Source: Uranotaenia lowii (lineage: Eukaryota > Arthropoda > Insecta > Diptera > Culicidae). From it: a stretch of DNA of 64,000 nt. Location of the stretch: contig NC_073692.1 in NCBI RefSeq assembly GCF_029784155.1, forward strand, positions 421,606,304 through 421,670,303, written 5' to 3'. The notes under the pieces are model-generated. The model saw only the letters and a list, made by a program, of their open reading frames with translations, did not search any database and was not told the origin of the DNA. Numbering within the stretch: the stretch's first letter is position 1; the number at the start of each line of letters is the position of its first letter. This document shows, in pieces, positions 1 through 11,764 of this stretch. The position numbers and the translations under genes were made by a program.

Positions 1-1844
1 GTATTTGGGTGGTCTGCGGATGCCGATATTTGGGCAAAGAATATGTGATGATCGATGCCTTAATGAGTCAGTTGGTTCAGTCGAGCCTCGAGCTGTGAAA
101 TAACGAGAGTTCATCGCCAGCTATAACTTTTATTGCAGCATCACGCATGAGCGTTATCAGTGAAATGAGTTGTGCGATAGAAAAAATTATCTTCATAAGA
201 TTGCAGCTTCTCCTGTTGTTAAAAGTAATGACAACTAAAAATTCATTTTTCAAATCTATTGAAAATAATAGTTTCTAATACACATTCATATAAAAAACAA
301 TTACTGCGCTGAACATTTTAGTTTACTTTTAAACTCCAACATGGTAAAGTCGGTAAGCTCATGTCTTGGAACTAGAACAGGCCTTTTTCACTAACCTCAT
401 ATTTTCTGATCGTCTCCTACTAAATGATGATGAAAATATTACCCAACAAATGCGATTCGCTCCGCTCTGCTCTGTATTAGGGGAGGATTAATTCCTCGAT
501 TGGGAGACTATAGTTTGTCACCTTCGAATTTTATCGCTTCATTCACATCGCCTAGTCGACTAGTGAGTTCCTCATGCTCTTCCCACCACCTCTGCCTCCA
601 CATTCATTCGCTCAACAACAACAACAAAACAATAACAATAAGTGGTGTGTCGCGTTCATTGAAAAACCATCCTCCAAAACGCTTTAATATGGATGATGTC
701 GGCGGGTGTGGCGCGCATTTAGCAGCAGCGTTGCGCGCGCGTGGAGGAGGCGTACATAATCCGATCCGATCGTAAGACCGAAAAGTCTATCCCGCTTGGC
801 TTGTGTGATACCTGTCAGTGGGAACACCTTTTACCACGAATTTTCTCGCCGCATATTTTAACAACATCAACAATCAACCACCAATAGCTCGAATGGCTGG
901 CTGACTTCGGTGCGCTTTACGGATCGTGAAGGTGCGGGATCCACAAATTCGTCCACGATCCCCAATCCAATTGTCCGCGCGCACTACTTGCTTTCCCGTT
1001 CACCTACACACGGTTTCGGTGTTTTTAAGTTTTATTGAAGACGATGTTCCCGGTAGGAGTCGGCAGGTAGGTATCTATTTCTTCTTTCGTCATGGGGCCA
1101 AGTAATTAGAATTTTTGAGTAGCTCAGTGAAGCAGCCGGATAACAAGATGGGTTTCACGATTGTTTCATGTTTTTTTTTTGTCTTATCCTCAACTTAGCA
1201 GTTCTATTGGTTTAAGTTTCCCGTTTATAAACATTTCGGTTTCACGCCTTCCGTCTGAGTTTCCACACGGAATTTTACGACATTTATTGGTTTCGAAGGT
1301 TTATTGTGTTTTCCGTCCCAGGATAGCAAATCTGGAAGAAATATGAATTCGGACGTGCAATTTCTGCGTGATGTTTGTCATGAGCACACTTGCTCTTTCT
1401 GTTTGTCTCTGTTTCTGTTTGCTCGCTAGCACGCATTCTGACCGTTTTCGTTGGTGGTAATGTTGTTTTTATTTTTATGATTATTTTTTCCACGAAAAAT
1501 GTCTGAATTCATTGAACAAATATACTGGTTCTTAGAGCAGGGTTGAACTTTGCTTCGTAGTTTGGAATAATGCGCATGAGAGAAAATGTTCGTAATACAT
1601 AAAACTTTCGTTTAACAGTGTTCCTAATTTTTTCGTTATGCAACTATAAAATCTTTGTGCATGATAACGGCACAACAAAATATCGAACACTGTTAATATT
1701 TCAAGAACTTGCCCTTGGTCAGTTCTGCATCATTATAACTTCATTTGCAATTCTTTCATAAAATTGAACCAATAGAAATTTGTTCATTTAATATGGGTTG
1801 GTTTAATTGATAATGTTCCCAACCATGTCCCTATATGTAGATAC
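1..1844. other. Unique region, no gene recognised
   Basis: Mixed-composition DNA without a recognisable coding exon. The part from about 420 to 1060 is less AT-rich, with CA/AAC-rich and GCGC-containing stretches such as 715-745. The short open frames here show no domain, signal peptide or family resemblance. It could be untranslated or regulatory DNA, but nothing in the sequence decides that. Confidence 0.4.
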
Positions 1845-2228
1845 TATAATTTCATATAGTCTGGCAAAGAGAATGACGGGAGCCAATCGAACTGTCATTC
1901 GCGGGAGCCAATCGAGCAAACTTTCTAAATATTGGATAATTATGGTTGAAGTATTGTGATTCACAAAGCTTTTCTGGCTTTTTGATAACACTAACTAAAG
2001 TTATTTAGCATAATTTCCACTATTTTTTTAGCTATAGATCATAATATATTTTTCAAAAGCAATTTCGAGTTTAAGAGATAAAAAAAGCATGTAATTTAGG
2101 AATCTGAGAAACAACTCGCGGGAGTTATGAAGAGCTTGAACATTATCGCAGAAATCTCGATTGGCTCCGCACGAATGTCAGTTCGATTGGTTCCTGTCAT
2201 TCTCTTCGCCAGACTATATGAAATTATA
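1845..2228. mobile_element. Palindromic MITE-like element with about 72-bp inverted arms
   Basis: The stretch at 1845-1916 reappears as its reverse complement at 2156-2228 with few mismatches. Both arms contain the block TTTCATATAGTCTGGC followed by a GAATGAC block and GGGAGCCAATCGA. Within each arm the GGAGCCAATCGA-type motif is itself present twice as a short direct repeat. About 240 bp of AT-rich DNA separates the arms. No transposase is present. The outermost boundary and target duplication are not clear, because similarity fades into AT-rich flank, so the superfamily is left open. Confidence 0.7.
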
Positions 2229-4434
2229 TTGTCTATCATGTCCCACCTCAGGATAGCTAGATTCTTTAGGTATGCTACTCCGTTGCTTGCATGTGTATTA
2301 GTAGGCCAACCAAAAAATAGTTATAGAAATTCCACAAAAATGTATGGATTTTTTTTAAACTATTGGTTTTCTAGAAAAACTACTTATTTTAAAATTCTAC
2401 AAAAAATATATAAATGTTAACCAATGTATTTACAATTCATTAAGCACTTATACGGTTGAAAAACATAATTTTTACGTGGATTTTTTATTGAGTTAAAAAA
2501 ATTTCTTTTTGCTAAATTCCTAATAACTGATTGTTTTTAAATTTTGTTTTACCTAAAATAAAGTAGCATTCATTACAAGTTGCAACAAGTCATTTTTTAG
2601 CATATCTTTATAACTATATTTGCAAAAATGCTTTCCGAAATTCGAATGTTTTGCACAAATACTGCTAAATTTCCAAAAAAAAAACTGTCTCGTAGTCAGA
2701 ATATTGAAAGCATTAGAACATAAATTTTACTAATTTCAACACATGTTATTTCAAAGAATGCGATTGTATACTTATTTGAACAATAAGACCTCGCAATTTT
2801 CCATAAATTGTAATTTTGTTTCAAATCCCATACATAACGTTCGAAATTCCATAACTATTTTTGACCCTGCGTTTACACGGCTCCGTCGATTGAGGTTAAG
2901 CGCAATGTTTTACCTTCTTCTCTACCTATCTTGGTCCCACCTATGAGGATATATTGATAGTTCTTTACGAACACTACTTTACCGAAAGGCGTCATCCCTA
3001 ACCTCTAAACAAGAATGAAACGATTGATTTTATTGAAAGGGCGTACCCAAAATGCGATTTTCCTAAGACAAAATTGTCGTTTTCGCCCCTTCGAGAAACC
3101 GGTTGAGTTTTCATTCTTTCGATTTTCAATGCTACCCTGTGAAGCCAGGTCAAATATTTTTTGAATATTCGCACTTATAATTTTTAAATCTGATTTGAAA
3201 ACCATAAGCTAAAGCAAACATAACAATGTTTTGAAAAGTCCTCTTCATATCTCAGTTCTAGTAATAAATTTTACCATCTTTATTGGCGATTTGCAGCTCG
3301 AAACGAGACTCAGAGGGCACTGCGATCAAAATGATGATGTTATGATTTCAAATGTCAAAACGCGTAGTGGTTTTGCAAAACATTACAGAAAATTAAGAAA
3401 TCTCGGTGATAAATGAGAATTTTCCTAGGATTGGATCAGATAGTAAGGTAAAAAAAAAAATTAAATTACATTCAAGTTGGTATTTGTTGAATCCATTTTA
3501 TTGTTCAATCTTCGATAATTTTGATTCCCCAAAAAAGAATTGTGCAACAGTCTAGAAGTCAACCCAGAGCGAGCGAGAATGTTTTCAGTAGCACATTTTG
3601 TGGCACGGCCAAACATTTACTGCCATGAAACCTAGAAAGATTTGTTTGTAATATTTTAAATCATCTTTGACATTGATTTGTGCTAAGAAATTAACATGTT
3701 TTCAATACATTTTTTTTAGATGTCCATCAAGCTTTGAGGAAGAAATCGTTGAATGTGAAGAAAACTATGAATAATTTGACTTCACTGAAGCAAACGGTTT
3801 TCGGAAAATAAGAAAAAATTACATGAAATGTTAGTTATAAAATCTGTAATCTTAATTGTGTGCTTTAAAATAAGCTCAAGATTTCTTTCTGTACTATCTG
3901 ATTTTTTTTTAATAAAAAGTTTTGAAATAACATTAATTTCGAATGTCAGGAGCCTACAGAAATACACTGAAATTAGTTAAATACAAGCCTTATAAGATGA
4001 GGAATTCCGTTCGGATATGATGTTTGAGTTTTATAGCTTGTTAGTAGTAAATTTTTTATATAATAACACTAAACAATCTTTGGCTTTTTCAACTAAGCAG
4101 AAATACCATATTTTGCTACGAAAATTGCAAACAACTTTTACATTGGTCGGCAAGAATCATTTAGAACATCCATCAAATTCAGTTTCATCAGAATAGTTAC
4201 TTGTTAAATCGAGTCTTTTAAACATTGAATTTTATCTGAAAATTTAAATTATTAAATTATACTTCTTATTTTCAAAAACTATTCAATTTATTAAAATAAA
4301 GATTTGTTCAATGAATGAGGCCTGTTTTCCGTACGAAATCAAACAATTTCTTCAAAAATCACAAATTCGAAAACCATTTCTATTCACTGCTGTGTGAAAA
4401 ACTAGCTATCATCACCCTTTTGTAAGTTCCAAAT
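2229..4434. other. AT-rich non-coding region
   Basis: No gene, RNA or clear repeat was recognised. Short open frames are isolated and rich in Phe, Ile and Asn, as expected from AT-rich non-coding DNA. Confidence 0.4.
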
Positions 4435-4439
4435 GTGAA

Positions 4440-4650
4440 AATCAGTAGTATCAAAAAGTTTTACTGCCAATCGCCAATGGCATTCGCGACTTTGTATCAA
4501 CGTTGCATTTGGCGGGCAGTTATTGAAAAACTTATCTGGTACAACGGTTATCGGTATTTACTCTTGGGCTGGAACTCGCGGATTTCGGCTCAGGAAGCAA
4601 CTGACTTGCCATCTGAGCTATATCACAAGCCCTTCTATGATAATTTGTTT
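4440..4650 (-). mobile_element. tRNA-derived SINE, minus strand
   Basis: Read on the minus strand, the right end (about 4645 downwards) starts with a tRNA-like head. It has a good RNA polymerase III A box at 4605-4622 (TATAGCTCAGATGGCAAG) and a degenerate B box at 4566-4577 (GAGTTCCAGCCC). A body continues leftwards to about 4440. The spacing of the boxes is that of a tRNA, but the sequence does not fold into a cloverleaf with paired acceptor ends, so this is a SINE and not a tRNA gene. No clear target duplication or A-tail was found, so the left boundary is approximate. Confidence 0.6.
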
Positions 4651-4830
4651 TAATCATTTATACCAAATAAATCATGAAGTGGTTTTTTCCTGTTCTACGC
4701 TCGTGAAAATTTTTTCCGATTTGTGAAAGTGATAAAATTTGAAAAAAAAAATATTATCAAATTATGGTGCACAGCGGGTGAAATTTGCATTTATCGCCGA
4801 AAAGACGATTGTCTACGTTCTTTTTTGTGT

Positions 4831-4854
4831 ATAAACATGATTTCCGGAAGACTA
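4831..4854. repeat. Left copy of a 24-bp target-site duplication
   Basis: The 24 bases starting ATAAACATGATT and ending GGAAGACTA are repeated perfectly at 5309-5332. They bracket the SINE between them. Confidence 0.9.
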
Positions 4855-5308
4855 GAAGCGCCGATGTGGTCTAGTGAATAGGCTGGCGCGAGTCTGGTTT
4901 TAGTATGCCAGGCGTACTGGGTTCGATTCCCGGTATCGGCAAGAAAACTTTTGGGTTCGAATCCCATGAGTTGCCGACAGGTAAGATGTGTTTCCTCATA
5001 TAACTGACTATATAATTAGAATGTTCAATCAGTTGCCAGCTGGCCAGGTATATACACGGATGCCGGAATACCTGTAAGTAAACTAGCCCACCTGATTGAC
5101 TCGTTCTTCCAAAATAAACATACACCAACACAATACACTCACTCCATAACTGTTCACACGAAGCCATGGGGTCCGGGTATGATGAACGCGGTGCATTGGA
5201 GATTTGTCGAACTTAATAATATAAAGAATGCATGTGAGCACATACTTTGGCAGAAACTGCGGTGAATCCGTGCACCCATGGTGGATAACCAACATACATA
5301 CAACATAC
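4855..5308 (+). mobile_element. tRNA-derived SINE, about 454 bp, flanked by a perfect 24-bp duplication
   Basis: The element starts GAAGCGCCGATG. It carries an A-box-like TGGTCTAGTGAATAGG at 4867-4882 and a perfect B box GGTTCGATTCC at 4920-4930, which is the internal RNA polymerase III promoter of a tRNA-derived SINE. A second perfect B-box match, GGTTCGAATCC, lies at 4954-4964, 34 bp downstream. The rest is a non-tRNA body ending in a short ACATAC-type tail. Identical 24-bp sequences on both sides show insertion by target-primed reverse transcription and suggest a recent event. It makes no protein. Retroposition of such elements depends on a LINE reverse transcriptase in trans. Confidence 0.8.
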
Positions 5309-5332
5309 ATAAACATGATTTCCGGAAGACTA
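5309..5332. repeat. Right copy of the 24-bp target-site duplication
   Basis: Perfect match to 4831-4854. The bases beyond it (AGTCGAAAATTGG) therefore continue the pre-insertion locus. Confidence 0.9.
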
Positions 5333-5345
5333 AGTCGAAAATTGG

Positions 5346-5390
5346 AAGAGTACGCTGGGTAGCCTTATAGATGCTACCCAGCGTACTCTT
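5346..5390. repeat. Perfect 18-bp hairpin with a 9-nt loop
   Basis: The arm 5346-5363 (AAGAGTACGCTGGGTAGC) is exactly complementary to 5373-5390, with CTTATAGAT as the loop, followed by an A-run. No target duplication or larger element is visible around it. It could be a small palindromic insertion, a microRNA-like precursor or chance inverted duplication. A real precursor normally has a longer, imperfect stem, so a structural repeat is the safer call. Confidence 0.75.
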
Positions 5391-8300
5391 AAGAAAAAAA
5401 AAAAACGAAGTCATAGCGTTGCAGTTCTTTCTCTCGAATTAAGAAAATTAATGGCATTTTTAAAAAGGATTTACTCTAATGGATGTTTAATTTCAAATAG
5501 CTTGAATCTGTCACATGAAGATATGTTTTGTTCTGTATCATTTTTTTTTCGTATTCCCGAGTGCGCATTGTCGCTCGGCCCACTGCTATTTTAAAAATTT
5601 CTCGTGATCCGGGTGAATCTGAAATTTATCCGAAGCTTGAAAATAGATCGAATTAAAATGATGTTTCAATATGTATGAAAACATTGATGTAGAGCGAGAC
5701 TTAAACATTTTAAACCAGCATACGTGGATAGTATCTTTATTTTCGATCCTTCTCGTGACCTACGAGCGTGCATAGACTTGAAATTCTGGACTGCTGAGAT
5801 TGAAAAAAAAAATCCTATCTGAAGAACATCAAGCTCATTCCCGGATTATTGAAATTGGAAATTTTTTTAAAACGAATGAAGAACAACGGTGAGATCTTTC
5901 CTTGAATTTTTCAATAAATACAGTTTCTTCGGAGCTGACATCAACACTTAAAAATGAATACATTTACCTCGTTTCAGCAGAATTGCTTTTCTTAAGTCAG
6001 AGAAAACAGTAAAAATATTGAAAAAAACTTATATAAGCTAGGGATGTCTTTGTCGATTTTAAATGATTGTTTTTTCTGAATACTTCTAAGGATATCGATT
6101 ATGTCAGATAGGTTTGCATCTGAAGCGAAACGAACCTTTCGACTCGAAAGTTTCGAGTTCTCGACAAACCTCGAAAGGTTATGTGTTCTACTAATAGTTT
6201 ATTTTTTGTTCTTATTTATTTTCAAGAGCGAGTAAAGGCGCAATCGATTTTAAGGGTTACTGAACACCGACCGGTTCGAATCTTATCTTTTGACTATTTC
6301 TAAGTAAGTTGACATTGATATTAATAGATTAATCGAACTTTATTGATTAAGAAATTGATTAAAAAATATGATTTGAAAAAAGTCAAAAAATTTTAATAAA
6401 TCTAGTCTCATTTTTTATCTTGGATTTTGGATTCTAGTTCATGAAAAATAAATTCTGATTGCCTTTTTTGATACAGATCGTGACTAGTTTGCAGGATTTG
6501 ACAATAAAGTTTATTTAATTTTGGCTATTTTGTGATAGTTGTATTTTTGAGGGATAATATTCACTTTTGAAAATTTAAAGATTAATTGAAGATCATAAGA
6601 AAGTGACTGGCGTTTAAAAGAATCATTTTAAAATCTTTTTCAGGCAAATGAAAACTTTATTTCCTCTGTAGATGTTTTTCATAATAGAAAAAAAGCTTTA
6701 CAGTATTTATGATTACGTCCACCCCACAATATGCAATACTGATTCAAACCGCGTGTGAAAGTGGCGTTTCTTACGAAATAAAAATGACATATAATTTTAT
6801 ATTTATTTATTGTTCTTTGCTTCGAAACCATTTTTTAATCCTTTTTCATTCGATTTTAAAAACATGACTGAAGGAATCAATAATTTTTATACTATTAATT
6901 GAAAATTTTACTGTAATGTAAGTGCACCGAATGAAGTAAATAAATAGGAGGATGCCTGATGTTTAGAAACAATTATACTGACACTGAGTTTGTGGAAAAT
7001 AAATAAATAAATACCCAGATTGTTGAAAACGTTCCGTTACTCGTGCACTCTTATTTACTTGAATCTCCGGTGAAAGTAAACGCCTGCATTCAGGCAACGA
7101 AAGTAGCGTTCATTTTGTGATAAGGTGTTCTGCTGTAAGCTAGGTAAAATAGGGCTACGAATTGCAATATGAATCTTTCTAGGTCATTTCAAAATTTTTC
7201 AAAATGTGTATCAAACGACTTTATTATCATCATTTCGATAGCAAGCTAGTGAATAATTACAAATAATTTTTTTAATTTTCATTATCAAAGTCTTTTCACA
7301 TGAATACATCCCTTACGGTTAGGGGAAGATCCCTTAAAAAAAAAGTGTACCAACGAGAGAGCGAGGACGAAACTTCAGGCTGCCAAGAATATCGCTGTTA
7401 TTGCTGAAGCAAGCGCGCGCGCGGTTATTATTAGGTCTGCTTCGCAAAAATAATCGTAAAACAACAGAACAGCAGCAACAAAACAAAACAAAACAAAATA
7501 CGTTTCGGCGATGGTCGTTATTCTGTGATGCCGTTTTGTTAACATACAACATAAGCTATGTGTGCCTGCCTACGTCTATAGGGACGCATGGCCAAAGAAA
7601 TGAATGGAATCTACCATAGAGGCTAAGGCAGAGTTCCAAAACGAAGCCATAAGACGACGATGACTACCATGGCCAATCCGTGTACTCCCTCAACCCGCCT
7701 TGCGCGGAACACTCGGTGGCCCCAGGGAGGTGCTAAAAACCTTCTGCGAGAAATTCGGGAGGAAAGGAAGAATCGCAACGGAAGAACCGAGGTTAGTTAG
7801 GGTCCGAAGAGAGCGAACGAACCGAAAAAAAACTGTTTTATGATTCTGCTCTTTTACACACTCCAATTCCAATCCGTTTTTCGAACATGATTCGTGTGAG
7901 AATTTTTGCGCGTCCCGCCTCCCGGAAAGTCGTGAACGAGAACCAAACCGTAGACTGTAGGGTTATGAAGCGTTCAAATCGCAAACTTAGGCCCGGAACG
8001 CATGACAGAGAACAAGCAGCGGCCCACAACGAAATCACGGCATGGCGCGGAGACAAAAGGCAAATGAATCGTGGAAACCTCCAGCAGGCAACAGCAGCAG
8101 ACTCTGGGGTTGAATTAGGAAATAGAAGTTTATGCTGTCTTCGCATCGTTTGTTCGTCTGATCATCATTTTTTGTGGGTCTGTTTTTTCGGGGGGTTTTG
8201 TTTTAAGAATCGGCAACGAGCAACCAGAAGTTGCTCGGGCCATTCACAACATCTCAGGTTCGTTTTGCGGGCATCAGTCAGTGAGTTATGGGCCAATTCA

Positions 8301-8831
8301 TCCCGGGGCCGGATTGACCGGATCGAATATCTGAAGGCCAACGAGAGGACTTTTGAGGAGGTGGGGAAGGATGAGCGCACATTCCTCTGGAAGGTTTCTC
8401 TCGTTAAGTACCTTCCAACATTGACAAAATAGAATAATAAGTCATTAAGGAACTGATGTGAAAGAATTCATGTTCTTTTTGTACGACTTGGGCAGTTGTT
8501 ATATGATCCCAGATTTTCTGAATCATTACAGATAAACATTTGACAAACAATTCTACATGGAGTGTCAACCTTGCTAAATCAAGCATTATTTTCCAAATTT
8601 TATAAGTATTCCAAAATGTTCGAAGAAACATTTGCAAATTTTCTATCAGATTATGTTTAATAAAAAAGTATGTAAAAAGAGAAAAATTGCAATGACAAAT
8701 AAACAAAAATTAAAAAATGCGAAATTTTCAAAAAAAAACATAACTGCAAAAAATTACAAAAATTACAAAAATGACAAAAAAGTGAAATTTAAAAAAAAAA
8801 CAAAAATATACAAAAATATCAAAAAAAAATC
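5391..8831. other. AT-rich region with a more GC-rich stretch at 7.3-8.45 kb
   Basis: No confident gene. From about 7330 to 8430 the DNA is less AT-rich, has CpG-containing and CAG/AAC-rich tracts, and has overlapping open frames on both strands. The longest is 181 codons at 7887-8432 and shows no recognisable motif. From 8650 onwards the sequence becomes A-rich and contains scattered degenerate relatives of the 9-mer array that follows, such as ATTACAAAA at 8753-8770. Confidence 0.4.
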
Positions 8832-11764
8832 AAAAATGACAAAAATGACAAAAATGACAAAAATGACAAAAATGACAAAAATGACAAAAATGACAAAAAT
8901 GACAAAAATGACAAAAATGACAAAAATGACAAAAATGACAAAAATGACAAAAATGACAAAAATGACAAAAATGACAAAAATGACAAAAATGACAAAAATG
9001 ACAAAAATGACAAAAATGACAAAAATGACAAAAATGACAAAAATGACAAAAATGACAAAAATGACAAAAATGACAAAAATGACAAAAATGACAAAAATGA
9101 CAAAAATGACAAAAATGACAAAAATGACAAAAATGACAAAAATGACAAAAATGACAAAAATGACAAAAATGACAAAAATGACAAAAATGACAAAAATGAC
9201 AAAAATGACAAAAATGACAAAAATGACAAAAATGACAAAAATGACAAAAATGACAAAAATGACAAAAATGACAAAAATGACAAAAATGACAAAAATGACA
9301 AAAATGACAAAAATGACAAAAATGACAAAAATGACAAAAATGACAAAAATGACAAAAATGACAAAAATGACAAAAATGACAAAAATGACAAAAATGACAA
9401 AAATGACAAAAATGACAAAAATGACAAAAATGACAAAAATGACAAAAATGACAAAAATGACAAAAATGACAAAAATGACAAAAATGACAAAAATGACAAA
9501 AATGACAAAAATGACAAAAATGACAAAAATGACAAAAATGACAAAAATGACAAAAATGACAAAAATGACAAAAATGACAAAAATGACAAAAATGACAAAA
9601 ATGACAAAAATGACAAAAATGACAAAAATGACAAAAATGACAAAAATGACAAAAATGACAAAAATGACAAAAATGACAAAAATGACAAAAATGACAAAAA
9701 TGACAAAAATGACAAAAATGACAAAAATGACAAAAATGACAAAAATGACAAAAATGACAAAAATGACAAAAATGACAAAAATGACAAAAATGACAAAAAT
9801 GACAAAAATGACAAAAATGACAAAAATGACAAAAATGACAAAAATGACAAAAATGACAAAAATGACAAAAATGACAAAAATGACAAAAATGACAAAAATG
9901 ACAAAAATGACAAAAATGACAAAAATGACAAAAATGACAAAAATGACAAAAATGACAAAAATGACAAAAATGACAAAAATGACAAAAATGACAAAAATGA
10001 CAAAAATGACAAAAATGACAAAAATGACAAAAATGACAAAAATGACAAAAATGACAAAAATGACAAAAATGACAAAAATGACAAAAATGACAAAAATGAC
10101 AAAAATGACAAAAATGACAAAAATGACAAAAATGACAAAAATGACAAAAATGACAAAAATGACAAAAATGACAAAAATGACAAAAATGACAAAAATGACA
10201 AAAATGACAAAAATGACAAAAATGACAAAAATGACAAAAATGACAAAAATGACAAAAATGACAAAAATGACAAAAATGACAAAAATGACAAAAATGACAA
10301 AAATGACAAAAATGACAAAAATGACAAAAATGACAAAAATGACAAAAATGACAAAAATGACAAAAATGACAAAAATGACAAAAATGACAAAAATGACAAA
10401 AATGACAAAAATGACAAAAATGACAAAAATGACAAAAATGACAAAAATGACAAAAATGACAAAAATGACAAAAATGACAAAAATGACAAAAATGACAAAA
10501 ATGACAAAAATGACAAAAATGACAAAAATGACAAAAATGACAAAAATGACAAAAATGACAAAAATGACAAAAATGACAAAAATGACAAAAATGACAAAAA
10601 TGACAAAAATGACAAAAATGACAAAAATGACAAAAATGACAAAAATGACAAAAATGACAAAAATGACAAAAATGACAAAAATGACAAAAATGACAAAAAT
10701 GACAAAAATGACAAAAATGACAAAAATGACAAAAATGACAAAAATTACAAAAATTACAAAAATGACAAAAATGACAAAAATGACAAAAATGACAAAAATG
10801 ACAAAAATGACAAAAATGACAAAAATGACAAAAATGACAAAAATGACAAAAATGACAAGAATGACAAAAATGACAAAAATGACAAAAATGACAAAAATGA
10901 CAAAAATGACAAAAATGACAAAAATGACAAAAATGACAAAAATGACAAAAATGACAAAAATGACAAAAATGACAAAAATGACAAAAATGACAAAAATGAC
11001 AAAAATGACAAAAATGACAAAAATGACAAAAATGACAAAAATGACAAAAATGACAAAAATGACAAAAATGACAAAAATGACAAAAATGACAAAAATGACA
11101 AAAATGACAAAAATGACAAAAATGACAAAAATGACAAAAATGACAAAAATGACAAAAATGACAAAAATGACAAAAAGACAAAAATGACAAAAATGACAAA
11201 AATGACAAAAATGACAAAAATGACAAAAATGACAAAAATGACAAAAATGACAAAAATGACAAAAATGACAAAAATGACAAAAATGACAAAAATGACAAAA
11301 ATGACAAAAATGACAAAAATGACAAAAATGACAAAAATGACAAAAATGACAAAAATGACAAAAATGACAAAAATGACAAAAATGACAAAAATGACAAAAA
11401 TGACAAAAATGACAAAAATGACAAAAATGACAAAAATGACAAAAATGACAAAAATGACAAAAATGACAAAAATGACAAAAATGACAAAAATGACAAAAAT
11501 GACAAAAATGACAAAAATGACAAAAATGACAAAAATGACAAAAATGACAAAAATGACAAAAATGACAAAAATGACAAAAATGACAAAAATGACAAAAATG
11601 ACAAAAATGACAAAAATGACAAAAATGACAAAAATGACAAAAATGACAAAAATGACAAAAATGACAAAAATGACAAAAATGACAAAAATGACAAAAATGA
11701 CAAAAATGACAAAAATGACAAAAATGATAAAAATGACAAAAATTACAAAAATGACAAAAATGAA
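8832..11764 (+). repeat. 9-bp satellite array (ATGACAAAA)n, about 325 copies
   Basis: An almost perfectly homogeneous tandem array of about 2.9 kb. Visible variants are two adjacent ATTACAAAA units at about 10741-10760, a G for A at 10859, one unit short by one base at about 11175, and a TGATAAAA unit at about 11727. The last units grade into ATTACAAAA and AAAAAGAC variants and then into A-rich DNA. Because 9 is divisible by 3, three-residue repeats stay open: Met-Thr-Lys on this strand, and Ser-Phe-Leu, Cys-His-Phe and Val-Ile-Phe on the other. These frames are by-products of the unit and not genes. The same unit occurs inverted at 41.5-44.8 kb. Confidence 0.97.

Noticed and set aside
4860..4970. 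Possible tRNA gene (A box and two B boxes)
   Set aside because: No paired acceptor stem or anticodon arm; flanking 24-bp duplication shows it is a SINE.
7887..8432. 181-codon plus frame
   Set aside because: No recognisable domain; overlapping frames on both strands in the same GC-richer stretch indicate low stop density and not coding selection.
8632..11187. 851-codon Met-Thr-Lys open frame and the 640- to 969-codon minus frames over it
   Set aside because: These are translations of a 9-bp tandem repeat. Unit length divisible by three explains the lack of stops; there is no promoter, codon structure or domain.
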